Positions 37,738 to 49,164 of a stretch of DNA of 64,000 nucleotides are shown here, piece by piece. The stretch is from NCBI RefSeq assembly GCF_008831285.2, contig NC_045140.1, positions 7,870,505 through 7,934,504 on the forward strand. Reading direction: 5' to 3'. This DNA comes from Nymphaea colorata (lineage: Eukaryota > Streptophyta > Magnoliopsida > Nymphaeales > Nymphaeaceae). The notes beneath the pieces were generated by a model. That model saw only the letters and a list, made by a program, of their open reading frames with translations. It did not search any database and was not told the origin of the DNA. Each line of letters starts with the position of its first letter. The stretch's first letter is position 1. A program made the translations under genes and the position numbers.

Positions 37738-38637
37738 CAGATCAGCTATAAGATTATTATCTTGCTTCATTAGTGTTCTACACTCAGGTAGCGGGACGAT
37801 GAATCCTATGCTAGAGGTAAGTGTTCCTTGGTAAATGAATGCAACATAATTTATTGTCTGAGATCATGCATATTACAATCTAGGTGCTGCTGACTCACCT
37901 GGTTAGTGGAGGTGCTTGTGCAGTTCTATATTTGTGTCCTTATTCTTCTTTTCCTTGATGACTATCATTGTTCAGGTTCATTAGCAAGCACTGTCAGCGG
38001 CATGGTACATAAAAGTGGGCAACGGAAGTTACTGTACACAGAATAACATCTATCTTTTATTGGTTTTTACACCCTTTGAGGCTATGTATCAGCTTGTATA
38101 GTCTATGTAAGTTAATGGAAAAGTGTTTTCTGTGCTAATTGAAAGTGTATATAATTTTTTTTTTTCGTGGAACAATTGATTATGGCATTGACAAGAAAAA
38201 CTTGAAGCTTTTACAGCTCCAACCTATGGGAAAGCTTCCCTTTATAAGACGCAATTAATTTTTCTGAAAGTTAGCTCTCGTTTTTGTCTAGAAATTCATA
38301 CATTCTTCAATAAGAAAAAAGGCGTGATTTCCTTTGTATCTCCCTTCAAGAGCATACGAGTTAATCTAGCTTAAACGAGTTGTTCTTGACTAGATCTGCG
38401 TCTGTCTCTTCAAGAGCAAACGAGTTTATCGAGCTTAATCGAGTCGAGGTCGAGCTCGACTCATGACTTTCGAGTCGAGTTCGAGCTATTGTAGTCGAGT
38501 TATTGTCGACCTCAAGTCGAGCTCGTAGTCGAGTTATTGTCGACCTCAAGTCGAGCCGAGCTCGACTCTTACTTAGTCGAGCCGAGTTCGAGCTAGCCGA
38601 GTTCGAGCTACCCGAGCTTGGCTCGTGTTCAGCCCTA

Positions 38638-38924
38638 ACAGAGAATGGCAAGGGGGAGAAGAACAACAATAGAGGGTGAGAAAGAAGAAGAAAATAGAAG
38701 AGACAGAGAGGGATGGACTGGGCTCGCATGTGCACTACCACCGCCGCCATCCACCTTCGTCCCCGCTGCCCTTTTTCCACCACCAACTTCTCTCACGATC
38801 GAACCAGTGAGAAGATGGATAGGGAAAGCCCGGACGTTGGGCTTCTTTTCACCATGCAGGTGGGGTTCGGGTCTGAGTCTGGACCCTGATTCAGCCCTAC
38901 TTGCCCCACTTGCCAAACATTACA
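38638..38924 (-). repeat. Gypsy 5' LTR, outer part
   Basis: Resumes the LTR at GAGAATGGCAAGG, matching the other LTR from about 23278, and ends ..CATTACA at 38924. The ATGAG duplication follows at 38925-38929. Confidence 0.85.
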
Positions 38925-38929
38925 ATGAG
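38925..38929 (+). repeat. Gypsy target-site duplication, right copy (ATGAG)
   Basis: Same five bases as 20387-20391, directly outside the LTR end. Confidence 0.8.
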
Positions 38930-39196
38930 GCGGGCCTATATATGCCCAACGATTATCTATTTTAGAGTTACTCAATGATTGCCCAAGAGGAGCCTCATAG
39001 AAGCAAACTCGAGAATCATCACCTCTTCTTCCATTTCTTCTTATTCTTCTTTGTCACTACCTCTGCCTCTTACGCTCGTGTATTCATCCTGGAGTATCCA
39101 ATGGTGATCCTGCTACGAAGACACAGATCTGGGAAAGGACGCTGCTCCACTGCTGACTGTTCCAATGCCGGCTCCCCAACATTGGTATCAGAGTGG
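38930..39196 (+). mobile_element. Plus-strand LTR end and primer binding site, cut by the gypsy insertion
   Basis: CCCCAACA (ends 39181) is followed directly by TTGGTATCAGAGTGG, a tRNA-Met-type PBS. On the other side of the gypsy element, TGTTGGGC at 20366 would be the matching LTR start, giving a LTR of about 270 bp with TGTTGGG/CCCAACA ends once the gypsy is removed. The PBS is clear. The reconstruction is tentative because 20366 also lies in repeat R. Confidence 0.5.
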
Positions 39197-40706
39197 GATT
39201 TCTCAAATTCCAGTAAGTCCAATCTCACTTCTGTGGTGCCTGAGATGCCTATGATGAATGCAGTCTCCGCATATAACATGCTGTTTTGGATCATGTTTCA
39301 TGAATGTGAAAGCATGCTAGTTCGAACATATTTGGAGCTCTCTCAGCTGTTATATGTAATTATATGCTCTATTCTACAAGTTGAAAAACTGTATCCTTGA
39401 ATCATAAGGAAACAGAGAACATAGTTGACCTCTAGACCTGAGCGTGAATAGGCTGGGAATGATAGATATTCATCCTTCCGCTAGTTGAAAGTTCTGGTTG
39501 TTCTGTAAGAACCCCAACAAGGGTATAGAAGATTGAGAACCTGGAAAGAACCTCAATGATAGAAGAAATACCCCTGTCAAGGACTCAGGTAGTAGATTCG
39601 GAAAGGAAAACAATGACAATAATAAGAAAACAAAGAGGTTGCACGCTCAAGACTAAAGAAAAGAAATTACCTCTGTGTCTACAGTTTGAGCCTCTAAAAA
39701 AGCTGATTTTTTTCTTCACTAGAGCCTCTGACACAACTACAGAATCTCTATTGCTCTTGTTCCAATAGTCATGCGAGAGCACGGACTAACCAGAACACCT
39801 GAACACCCTGTCTGAAACCCTCTATTCTGTATCAAACCATAGCATAGAGTATTTGAGGGCCACAGCAGTATGTGCAGTGGAGAAGTCTTCGCCGGTTTCC
39901 CTTTCTGTAGTAGCTAGATATCCGTCGCTGCTACTTTTTCGGTAGACCAATAACTCCCGGCTTGTCACTATGTTCTCTTTTCCAGTGACAACCCTAGACC
40001 CATCCAGAGGGTTCGAGATTGTCTAGTGCTCAGCTGGACATCTTTCTCACACAATTCAGTTGCTCGCATCGCAGCACTGCTGCCAGACTACCATCTGCTT
40101 GGTGCAGTCAAGAGCAATGGGAATGCCAAATGCATTGCAATCATGACTCGCGAAGGCTCATCTGTACCTGTGCGTTGTCGACATAAAAGTAGGAGCCAGA
40201 GAATCCTTACCTTGTCCAGCAATCCAAGCCAAAAGAAATTCTGGTGAAGAGGGAGATTGACAGAAACAGAAGTGAAGTGTTTTGTGTCTCACCTTGTCAG
40301 TTGAACATGCTGAAGAGGCAAAGCAGTGAGTTGTCAGAGGTGGTGACGTTGTAGGTCGCAAGCTTCCTCTACCACTCGCCAGATGTAGCTTTAACAGCCT
40401 TCCTGACAAGAACAAAGAGAGTCGATGGAAGAACAACGAAACCCTAGCATAGAGGGTTTTGCGAGAGGAGAGAGAAGAAAGACTGAAAAATGTCAAAAAT
40501 TTGGTTCAAAGTGTTTTTACACCCAAAATTTAAAAATTACAAATTTAGTCCACCTTATTAGCAAAATTTTCAAAAACATTGTCAGATTTTTTAGAAATTA
40601 ATGCTACAACTTTTTTGCTAAAAACATTTTCAAAAAGAGGATTGTGAAAGTTTCAGTGAAAAACCAAGATTTTGTACGAAATTGCATAGAGATACTCTCA
40701 GACTTG
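39197..40706. other. No gene assigned
   Basis: Probably internal sequence of an LTR element. Short open frames exist on both strands without recognised domains. On the minus strand 40500-40200 looks like a plant transcript leader (CTAGGGTTTCG-like) with possible GT-AG sites. Confidence 0.4.
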
Positions 40707-40714
40707 TTAAAAGT
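40707..40714 (+). repeat. hAT-2 target-site duplication, left copy
   Basis: TTAAAAGT, repeated exactly at 46270-46277; 8 bp is the hallmark length of hAT insertion. Confidence 0.93.
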
Positions 40715-41589
40715 TAAGCCTGGGCACCGGGCCGGGCCGCCGCTGGGTACCCGGTACCCGGCCCGACTCGGGCCCGGGCCCGGGCCTTGCTTTTATAGTA
40801 GTCGGCCCGTTAGTTACCGGGCTCGGCCCGGCCCGGTAACTAACGGGCCGGGCTCGGCCCGGCCCGGTAACTAACGGGCCGGGCGCGGGCCAGCCACTTT
40901 GATCGGCGGCGGCCCGCGAAGCCCGTTGTTTTTTTTTTTTTTTAATGAACTTCGTTACTCGTTAGGGTTAAATAAAAATGAACTTAAGCTTAGAGAGTTA
41001 GGGTTTACCTTTCGACCTTCCGTCGTCGCCGTCGCCCGTCGAGACTCAAGAGATTGCATTTGCGACATTGCCTCCTCTTCGCCCATCGGCTGCTCCTCCG
41101 GTCGTCGCCGTCGCCATCGGCTGCCTTCTCCGGTGACCGTGTGCCGGCTGCCGTGAAGGTCTTCAAAGCTCGTCTGGAAGCCTGCTTCAAAAGGGATTGT
41201 TTAAGAAGGCGCTAGAGCTCTTCGTGTTCTGTGAAGCTTTTGTTCCTCTCATCGTCTTCTTCACCAACGGATTAGCTCTGAGATTTTCACAGCCTGTAGG
41301 TTCGTCTCCTTCCCCCCTGATTTCCTTTGTTTTTTTGTTTTGCTGCTTTGCATGGTCGTGTTTTTTAAGGGCGCCTGTATGGTCGTCTCCTTCCCCCCTG
41401 ATTTTCACCGCCTGTATGGTCGTGCTTCCTTAAAAAAGATGCCCTAGCCCCATATCATAAGTTATGGGGTGTATCGGCCTTATTGTCTGACACGGCAGTC
41501 ATATCGTAAGATATGGTGAATGACACGGGCCTGTGTTGTGGAATGCTCCAAATTTGCCTATTCCTTGTTCTCTTTGTTAATAAATAATA

Positions 41590-42113
41590 TACTATAGTAT
41601 TGATTACTTTTGAAGTGGTTTGACCAGTCAATCAGAAAAGGCATGTATTCAGATTTAAACAATTTACCTGTTACTTTTATGGTAGTTGCCCATTGGGATT
41701 TCTGGAATTTAAGTTCTGTTCTCAGAAAAGCGCTTCTATGGATGAACAGTTTTCCAAAATCAATTTCAGCCCTCACTGTTTCATTGGCTGCCTTAGCAGT
41801 ACTTCTGGTTCTTTCTTCATCTCTTTCGACTATTGTATCAGTTAGTTCGACATTTCAAGGCTATTTTAATGGTCTATATGGTGATAGAGAAGCACAATTT
41901 GGGTATCTTGGTAATGATAAAGAAGAAAGCCATCATATCCTTCATAGAAAGGGCGGTTCTGGTTCAAGCAACTTTTCTGTTACTGCACCATTGGGTTCTA
42001 ATGACAGATTGAGTATGACTGTGAAGAATGAGAACAGCAGCTTAGGTTCTATACATGGTTCTATGACATCAGACATCGACAATACTTTATCAGCAAATGT
42101 TATCAATGGCTCG
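41590..42113 (+). pseudogene. Host-like exon of unknown gene inside hAT-2
   Basis: Open across about 170 codons: a hydrophobic segment (SALTVSLAALAVLLVLSSSL) preceded by a short basic/aromatic stretch, then a hydrophilic Ser/Asn/Gly-rich region. It ends at a good splice donor (NGSG followed by GTATGT). TCTGTTCTCAG near 41720 could be an acceptor upstream of KALLWMNSF. The layout (short tail, one membrane anchor, stem) fits the N-terminus of a type II Golgi membrane protein, but I do not recognise the family. Not part of known hAT transposases, so a capture is likely by analogy with hAT-1. Confidence 0.55.
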
Positions 42114-43154
42114 GGTATGTGCAATTATGTGACTGAAATGACTACCACTTGTATTGGTATTCTGCGTCTAGTTGCTTTAGAATGAGCATGCTGGTTTGTG
42201 AAATTATTGACCTAGGGGAATCTTTCAAATTTTGTGGTGTATGCTTCATGTTTCTTCCAAATGGTTCTTTTTTGGTTACCAAGTCATACTTTTTCCTTGT
42301 TATGGACTTACGTATGTTTTGCACAATGTTTATTGTATCCTTACAATCTGAAAAATGTTTTGAGACTAAGAATCACATTCTACTTCTGGCTTGTTCTTAG
42401 TCTCTTATGTTTGGTGCCTGTGGCATGATACTGGCTTGTTAAGATAATAGCTACTTGTGGTTTATCTTTGTTGGACATATATCGCTCTTTTCCAAAAGTT
42501 AAATTATATTTGCCTTTAGTCGTAGCTCTTTTCTCCTTTCTATTTTCTGTTTACATATTCAACAGAATCACACTTATATGTCACTGGTGGTTTATTCTTC
42601 AGGATACTGCGATCTATACCACGGCAAATGGTTTTTTGACCACTCTGGACCACTATATATATTGCATTCATTTTCTGCAATGTTTGATCTACTTGATATT
42701 TGATTTATTGTATTCATAAATGTATGAGGTAATCCATTTTCATATACCAGTTCTATTAACAATGAGATATAGAATTGTAAAGAGAGAAAAGCCTCATCAA
42801 GCCAAAAGTTGCTGCCCATGGGAATCTGGTAGAAGTTTTTAAGACAGAAAAAATCAATCGGCAGGAGTGAATAGATGTTAAAAATTGCTGAAGAAAAGAT
42901 CTCTAATTGGCTAGATTTAATATATTAAAAAAGTGTATGCTTCAAATTTAGTGATAGCTTCAATTTTTTTAAGGTCAAATTTAGTGATATTATGTTCTTC
43001 TACTAGTTAGTTTCTTCATAATTGCCTGCTTTTAACTATGTCATTAATTTGGATTAAGATATTTCTATATTAATGAAATTACGCATTGTGCATCTTAATG
43101 GTCCTTTTTATTGTTTTGGTTATTTACATGTGTCATTTCAACTTTATGTCAGTT

Positions 43155-45242
43155 ATGTCGCACGGTATGTCTGATAAAGAATATTGTCCAACTTCTAATA
43201 TAGAATCATTGGAATCATCTACCGAGAGAGAAGCTGTATCCAAGAGAAAAAGGACTTCAAAAGTATGGATTGATTTTATATTGGTTACATATAAAGGAGA
43301 AGATTTTGCAAAGTGCAAACATTGTGGAGAACGATTGAAAGCAAGCAGTGGTCATGGAACTAGCCATTTAAGTCGACATATAAAATCTTGCTTAAGTAGG
43401 CAAATCAATGAAGGAAAACAAAGAACTTTAGCTCTTGCAGTCAATGATTCTGGTGCCGCTTCTGTATCTATACAAAAATTTGACATGGAGTCTATTAGAA
43501 AGTTGATGTCAAAGTGTGTAATAGCACATGAGCTTCCATTCAATTTGGCAGAATATAAATATCATAATAAACTTCTTCAAGCTTGCAATCATAGGTTCGT
43601 TCCATTTTCTAGAAGAACTATGAAAAGAGAAATTCTGTCAATGTACAAGATTGAGAAAGTCCGACTTGAAGGATTTATAAATGATTCTACCCAGCGAGTT
43701 TCATTGACATTTGATATGTGGACTTCACAGCAGACATTGGGTTATCTATGCGTGACAGGACAATATGTTGATAGATATTGGAAGTTGCATGCTCATATGT
43801 TCAGTTTTGTACATGTACCTCCACCACATAATGCAAATAGTTTGTGTGAGGCTTTATTAGATTGCATCTCTAAATGGAACATTCAGTCAAAGTTGTTTTC
43901 TATTACTGCTGACAATTGTTCGACGAATGATAGTGCAATAACTACATTGACAAGGAACTTAGGAAGAAGACATCTTATTCCAATGCAAGGGCAACATTTG
44001 CATATTCGCTGTGGTGCACATATCCTAAATCTTATGGTTCAAGATGGTATGCAGGATCTGCATGATACAATTTCAAAAGTTCGTGAAAGTGTTAAATATG
44101 TAAAGGGATCACCAAAGCGGTTACATTCCTTTAAGGTTTGTATAAGAACAGTGGGCTTGATTGGTACAAAGAAATTAACCTATGATGTTCCAACTCGATG
44201 GAACTCTACATATATTATGTTGAGAGATGCATTGTTCTACAAAGATGCATTTCAACATTTGGTTTTTGTGGATCCCAATTATATAAATTTACCTTCTGAG
44301 GATGAATGGTCTTATGCAACTACCTTGTGCCAATTTTTGAAGTTATTCTATAATGTTACAAATATCTTCTCTGCTACTAGAAATGTAACAGCTAATGTGG
44401 TTTTTGAAGAAATACAGAAGGTACGCAACCATTTGCATACACATAGTGTGGCAGGCAATGATTATATAAAATCATTAGCCATCAAAATGCAAGGAAAATT
44501 TGACAAATATTGGAAAAATGACTACAATGTCCTCTTTGCAATTGCATTTGTCTTAAATCCCAGGTCCAAATTGGGATATTTGAAGTATGTGCTTGAGAAA
44601 TTAAATGAACGTGATGCAATGGTACAATATAAAAAAGTAGAGAGAAGTCTTCATGAATTGTATGCTGAGTACAAAATTGTGTATGCAACATATGATGAAG
44701 AAAATGAGAATGCAAACAACACCAATGTGGAATTTGAAGAAGAGAGACCTTCAATTTTTTCAAGAGATGCCTTCTTCACATATTACATGAGTTCTGTATC
44801 TCCTTAAGTACCTCGCACAGATCTGGAAGCATATTTAACTGATCCAATAGAACGTCTTCGACCCAATGAAAACTTCTGTATATTAAATTGGTGGAAGGAA
44901 AATGAAAGTAAATATAGAGTTTTATCCAAAATGGCTCGAGATATATTGGCAATCCCTATATCCACGGTTGCATCTGAGTCTTCATTCAGTACAACTGGAA
45001 GAATTATTAATGATTATCGATGTTCTACCACTCCTGAAACTGTTGAAGCACTAGTTTGTACACAGAGTTGGATTCGTGATGAAGATAACTCATGCGAAAT
45101 GTAAGATGTTCATTGTTTAATGTCAAATTTTGCTCATTCCTTTTGTTTTTTATGATATACTAACATTGTAGTTTGCTTGTGGTGATGTGTCTTTTGTAGT
45201 TTTGAAGATAAGGAGGACTCTTCTGGTGACGAATTAGCATGA
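43155..45242 (+). pseudogene. hAT-2 transposase, intact except for one in-frame stop
   Basis: ATG 43155 follows a TTTATGTCAG acceptor. BED zinc finger: VWIDFILVTYKGEDFAKC then CKHCGERLKASSGHGTSHLS and RHIKSC. Catalytic RNase H-like core: SLTFDMWTSQQTLGYLCVTG, ITADNCSTND, CGAHILNLMV, YDVPTRWNSTYIMLRDAL. Dimerisation domain: ILNWWKENESKYRVLSKMAR, SESSFSTTGRIIND. TAA at 44805-44807 is the only lesion seen; the same frame continues on both sides. A GT-AG intron (45101-45199) joins the last exon 45200-45242 (FEDKEDSSGDELA). The C-terminal intron is in the same place as in hAT-1. Confidence 0.93.
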
Positions 45243-46269
45243 TTCATATTTCGTTGTGGTAAAATGTTATAACATTTCATTCATATTTCGAATTAGCATG
45301 TCCATATAAAAGTGCAGGAGGAATGAGCAAGTTTGTATGTAAAATGTTATAACTCTCTTTTAGCCTTTTATATGTGTAGGTTTTATTGAATTAATTTTTA
45401 CTTGTGTTTTCTACTGTTGCTCTTGTAGGTGAAATCCAAGTTTGTCATTGGGCCATTGCAAGTGCAGAAGCAGCAGGATTGCAATCATGGTGGACATAGA
45501 GGAGGACTGCAATCATGGTGGACATAGAGATACAGGGTTATTCAGATTTGTTAGTGAAACATGTAACTAGGCCACTGATTAAGTGATTTTCATTTGTCTA
45601 TAGACCCCTTAGAGTTAAAGGGTTATTCAGATTTGTTAGTATATCTGAAACATATGCTTGTTAAATCATATTGAACTGTTGAAGCTAACCAAATGAGCAG
45701 CGGTGCTGCGTTGGTGTTGGCCTTGGTGGATACAGGCACACAATTGCATTTGATAGTGTAAAACAGTCTTATGCACTTGATGATCAACTGCACCTTTGTG
45801 CATTATAAGAAAATGGATTAACTTGTGCAGGATTTCAAATCTAAGATTTTGGTTTGTCTGAACTCTAAAAGGTAACCCAACATTGCACGTTATCTGCAGA
45901 GTGAAACTTGTTTACAACACAATGGTGTCTTGCTAATTGCTATGTTCATAAATCTAGTTTAGCCCATCAGTCTGTAAACTATCAATGTGCCTATAAAAGA
46001 ACTTGATACTCCATGGTGTTTCATCATCTGAAGTTATAAATTGTGCTGCCTCCTGCATTCATTGTGTCTGAGTTTTTTCAATAACGGGTCGGGCCGAAGC
46101 CCATCTCAGCCCGCCCAGCCCGTTATTAATCGGGCCGGGCCGGGCCTCGGGCCTTGACCGAAGCCTGAGGCCCGATATGACTTGGGCCCGGCCCGTTTAG
46201 GTTATTGGGCTTCATTTTTACATTTTTATCGGGTCGGGCCGGCCCGGCCCGGCCCGATGCCCAGCTTTA

Positions 46270-46277
46270 TTAAAAGT
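46270..46277 (+). repeat. hAT-2 target-site duplication, right copy
   Basis: TTAAAAGT, identical to 40707-40714, immediately after the right terminus. Confidence 0.93.
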
Positions 46278-46489
46278 TGCTAAAAGAGAGTTCCGAAAAT
46301 AGTTTTGAAAATAAAAGAGGAAGTTCATGTACTAAAATTTAAAATTGAGATTTCCTTGCTTCTAAGTAATGTTTTAGAATATTGTTGGAGATTTCCTGAG
46401 ATGATATTATTTATATTGTGTGTATCTAACGGTGATTTAAACCTCCTCCTTGTTGTTCTTCACTTGCCTTTAAAAATTTAAATTTTAGA

Positions 46490-49020
46490 AATGATTTCTA
46501 AAGTGGGAGCCTTAGAACTTGCCAAGACTGAGAAGCTCAATGGAACCAACTTCCATGCATCGAAACGGAAGATCATGTTGGTCATGACTCTCGAGAGGCT
46601 GATCTACGTAATCAACAAACCTTTCCCACTTCAGGAGACAAGCCTACGGATGAGGAAAAGAGAGCATATGATGCCTTTGAGACTGATAACTTGATGGCTA
46701 AAACCATCATATTAACCTTCATGGAAGATGACCTGATTAGGGTATTTGAGGACTATTCAACTGCTTGACAACATCTCCTCGAAGTATAGCACCACTACTA
46801 TGATGTATGTTCAGGTGCTCATAGACCAATATAATTCATATAAAATGAAAGAGTCAGATAGAGTTGTTGACCATGTTACCAAGATGTTGGCCATGGTTAA
46901 GACTTAGTTGTAGTAGGAAATGTGACATTTGACAACATTTAGATTTGTACGATTCTGAATAGCCTACCTTCTTCTTGGATATGACAGTCACTGTTATGAG
47001 TTCTCAGTTTGACACTCTAACTTTAGAGAAGCTTCCCATTCAGTTAGTCATTCAACAAGAACACTAAGAGAAAGAATGCAAAGTTAATGACAATCCAAGA
47101 TAAACCTACCAGTAGTCATGTGCTTGTATGACCCAAGCAATTTAAAATGAAAAACTATGGCAAGTTTAAGGGCAATTTTATAAGTAATCAGAGGCTTCAA
47201 TGAGCTATAGTAAAATGCTACAGATGCGAAAAGTCTGGACACATCAAGAAGAACTGTAGGACAAAGTTTCTAAATAGAAAGAACAACAATGGTTATGACA
47301 ACAACAACAACAAGAAAGATCAAGGGAACTTCAATAGAGAAGTCATTTGTGTTGTGTCAGATTATTTATTTGTAGATAGAGATCTGAATGGCCGGTGGGT
47401 AGATTCAGGGGCTACCCATCACATCGCCAAAACGAAAGAACGTATGATTTATATGGAAGACCTGGGTCTAAGAGTTCAAAAGGTTTATATGGAAAATAAC
47501 TCATACTATGATGTTATGGGAGTCAGGTCATATTGTCTAAACGTTAGGGGCACCAGTGTCATTTTTAATGAAACTTTGTATGTTCCCTTCATGAGGATAG
47601 AAGACTCATTGGGAGTAAATGGGTGCTAAAGAAAAAGTATAAAGCTGACGGATCAGACAAGAAATTTAAAGCAAAACTGATGGTGAAAGGTTTTTCACAA
47701 AAGAAATGAATTGATTATTCAGAAACATATTCACAAGTTGCAAATTTTGTATCAATTAGAATTATTCTTGCTATAGCAGTCTTCTATGACTTGAATGTCT
47801 GTGAGATGAATGTGAAGACTACTTTTTTGAATGGTGAGTTAAAAGAAACCATATATATAACTCAACACAAAGATACATCATCAAAGAAATGAAGACAAAA
47901 TATACAAGTTGAATTAATCACTGTACAGTTTGAAGCAGTCTCCTAAACAATGGTACTTTGTCTTTCATAAGGTAATCACAGAGCTTGGATACGTATTAAA
48001 TCAGTTAAGCCACTATGTATATGTCTGGAAAAGTGGGAGTCTCATTTGCATCCTATCACTATATTTCAATGACATTTTGTTGACTACAAATGATAACAAT
48101 ATGATACTCAAAACAAAGACTTAAGCTAAACGAGAAGTTCGAAATGAAGGACAAGTGTGATACATCCTATATGCTAGGAGTAAAGATCACTCGAGATAGA
48201 GATTCGAAAATTCTAAGTTTGAGCCAAGAACGATATATTGATTATACTTTAAAAAAGTTTTGCATGCAAGATTGCAAATTTATTGGAACTCACATTGCTA
48301 AATGAACAAATCTAAGCAAAGTGATTATCCTAGCGAATGACAACAAAAATTAAATGTTCTATATGCTTAGGTTGTCAGTAGCTTAATGTATCTATGTTAT
48401 GTACAAGACCAGACATAAGCTTTCATATTGGTCTTGTAAACCGCTACCAAAGTAATCCTGATTTGCCTCACTAGCAAGTAGTTAAAAGAATTTTTCGATA
48501 TATTAAAATAACAAAATGACTGAAGTTGTCCTACCAAGCCGATGAGCTAACTCTAGTTGGCTATTCCGACGCAGATTTTGTTGGCTATAAAGATGACGGT
48601 AAGTCCACATATGGATATGTTTTTCTTTTTAGAGATAGAGCAATAGCATGGTCCTATAAAAAATAGGGATATGTTACTCTGTACACACGAGAAGAGAATA
48701 TGTAGTACGCAATGTCGTTAGTACCTTTGCTGTTTTGATAAATTGGTTCCTAAAGACTTGAAGTTAGATCTTGATCATGAACCAGTTCAACTGTACTGTG
48801 ATAATCAAGCAGATATATTTTTCATTAGAAATTGAGTTGTTAGCTCAAAGAGTAAATATATAATGACAAAATATCATTATGTTCATAAAATGATTGAGCA
48901 AAATGAAATCTTACTTGATTACATGTCTACCAATGTTATGGTTGCTGATTCCTTAACTAAGCATGTAGTCCATATGAGACTAAGATATAATTGAAAGGTT
49001 GTGATGGAAAGCCATTTAAT
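46490..49020 (+). mobile_element. Ty1/copia remnant lacking integrase
   Basis: Gag starts at ATG 46491 (MISKVGALELAKTEKLNGTN), with frame breaks after about 46630. Zinc knuckle CYRCEKSGHIKKNC at about 47219-47260. Protease with WVDSGATHHIAKTKE (about 47395). Near 47617 the reading passes straight from the end of the protease into RT (KFKAKLMVKGFSQKK, then VKTTFLNGELKETIY), so integrase is missing. The RT catalytic box reads YFNDILL where YVDDILL is expected. RNase H at about 48553-48720 (GYSDADFVGYKDDGKSTYGY). Many stops; dead. Fragments end near 49000 (TKHVVHMRL). Confidence 0.85.
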
Positions 49021-49164
49021 GGAAAACCTCGTTAGGAATCTTGAACAAAATTCAAGTTACGATGGATAAATCAATTGTAGAAAACTGCGTAACTAAAGAT
49101 AGAGGAAACCTACACATAATGGAAGTAAACTAATGGTCTCATGGCCAAGTAAGAGATATTGAAT

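Larger units (their letters stand above)
30703..38637 (+). mobile_element. hAT-1: hAT transposon carrying captured host exons
   Basis: About 7.9 kb interrupting the gypsy 5' LTR. Both ends are rich in GAGCTCGACTCG-type units in inverted orientation (30710-30890 and 38360-38636). The right terminus, read inward, is TAGGGCTGAACACGAGCC. The left terminus is degraded or deleted (GGGTGCACAACGAGTTGAG may be its remnant) and about 50 bp of LTR is missing there, so no 8-bp duplication can be shown. Order: CT-rich leader (30900-31480), PEX1 segment copy A, histidine-kinase exon, transposase, PEX1 segment copy B and the remaining PEX1 3' exons, probable PEX1 3' UTR, right subterminal repeats. Confidence 0.85.
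20392..38924 (-). mobile_element. Ty3/gypsy chromodomain retrotransposon with a hAT inserted in its 5' LTR
   Basis: Minus-strand element of about 18.5 kb, of which about 7.9 kb is the hAT-1 insertion. The 3' LTR is 20392-23582 and the 5' LTR is 28655-30702 plus 38638-38924. It has a PBS beside the 5' LTR, a polypurine tract beside the 3' LTR, TG..CA ends, and ATGAG duplications on both sides. Internal order from the PBS: gag, CCHC-like knuckle, protease, RT, RNase H, integrase, chromodomain, as in plant chromoviruses. The very long LTRs suggest the Tekay/Del group (inference). The coding region is full of stops and frameshifts, and the LTRs differ considerably, so the insertion is old. Confidence 0.92.
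40715..46269 (+). mobile_element. hAT-2: near-complete hAT transposon with exact 8-bp duplication
   Basis: 5555 bp. Terminal inverted repeats: TAAGCCTGGGCACCGGGCC on the left and, inverted, TAAAGCTGGGCATCGGGCC on the right. Subterminal regions (40715-40915 and 46083-46262) are packed with GGGCCGGGCC units; the left one contains a nearly repeated block ending TAACTAACGGGCCGGG. Inside: CT/CG-rich leader (40980-41440), a host-like exon, an intron-like stretch (42114-43154), the transposase (43155-45242) and a 3' flank with no further gene (45243-46082). Confidence 0.95.
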
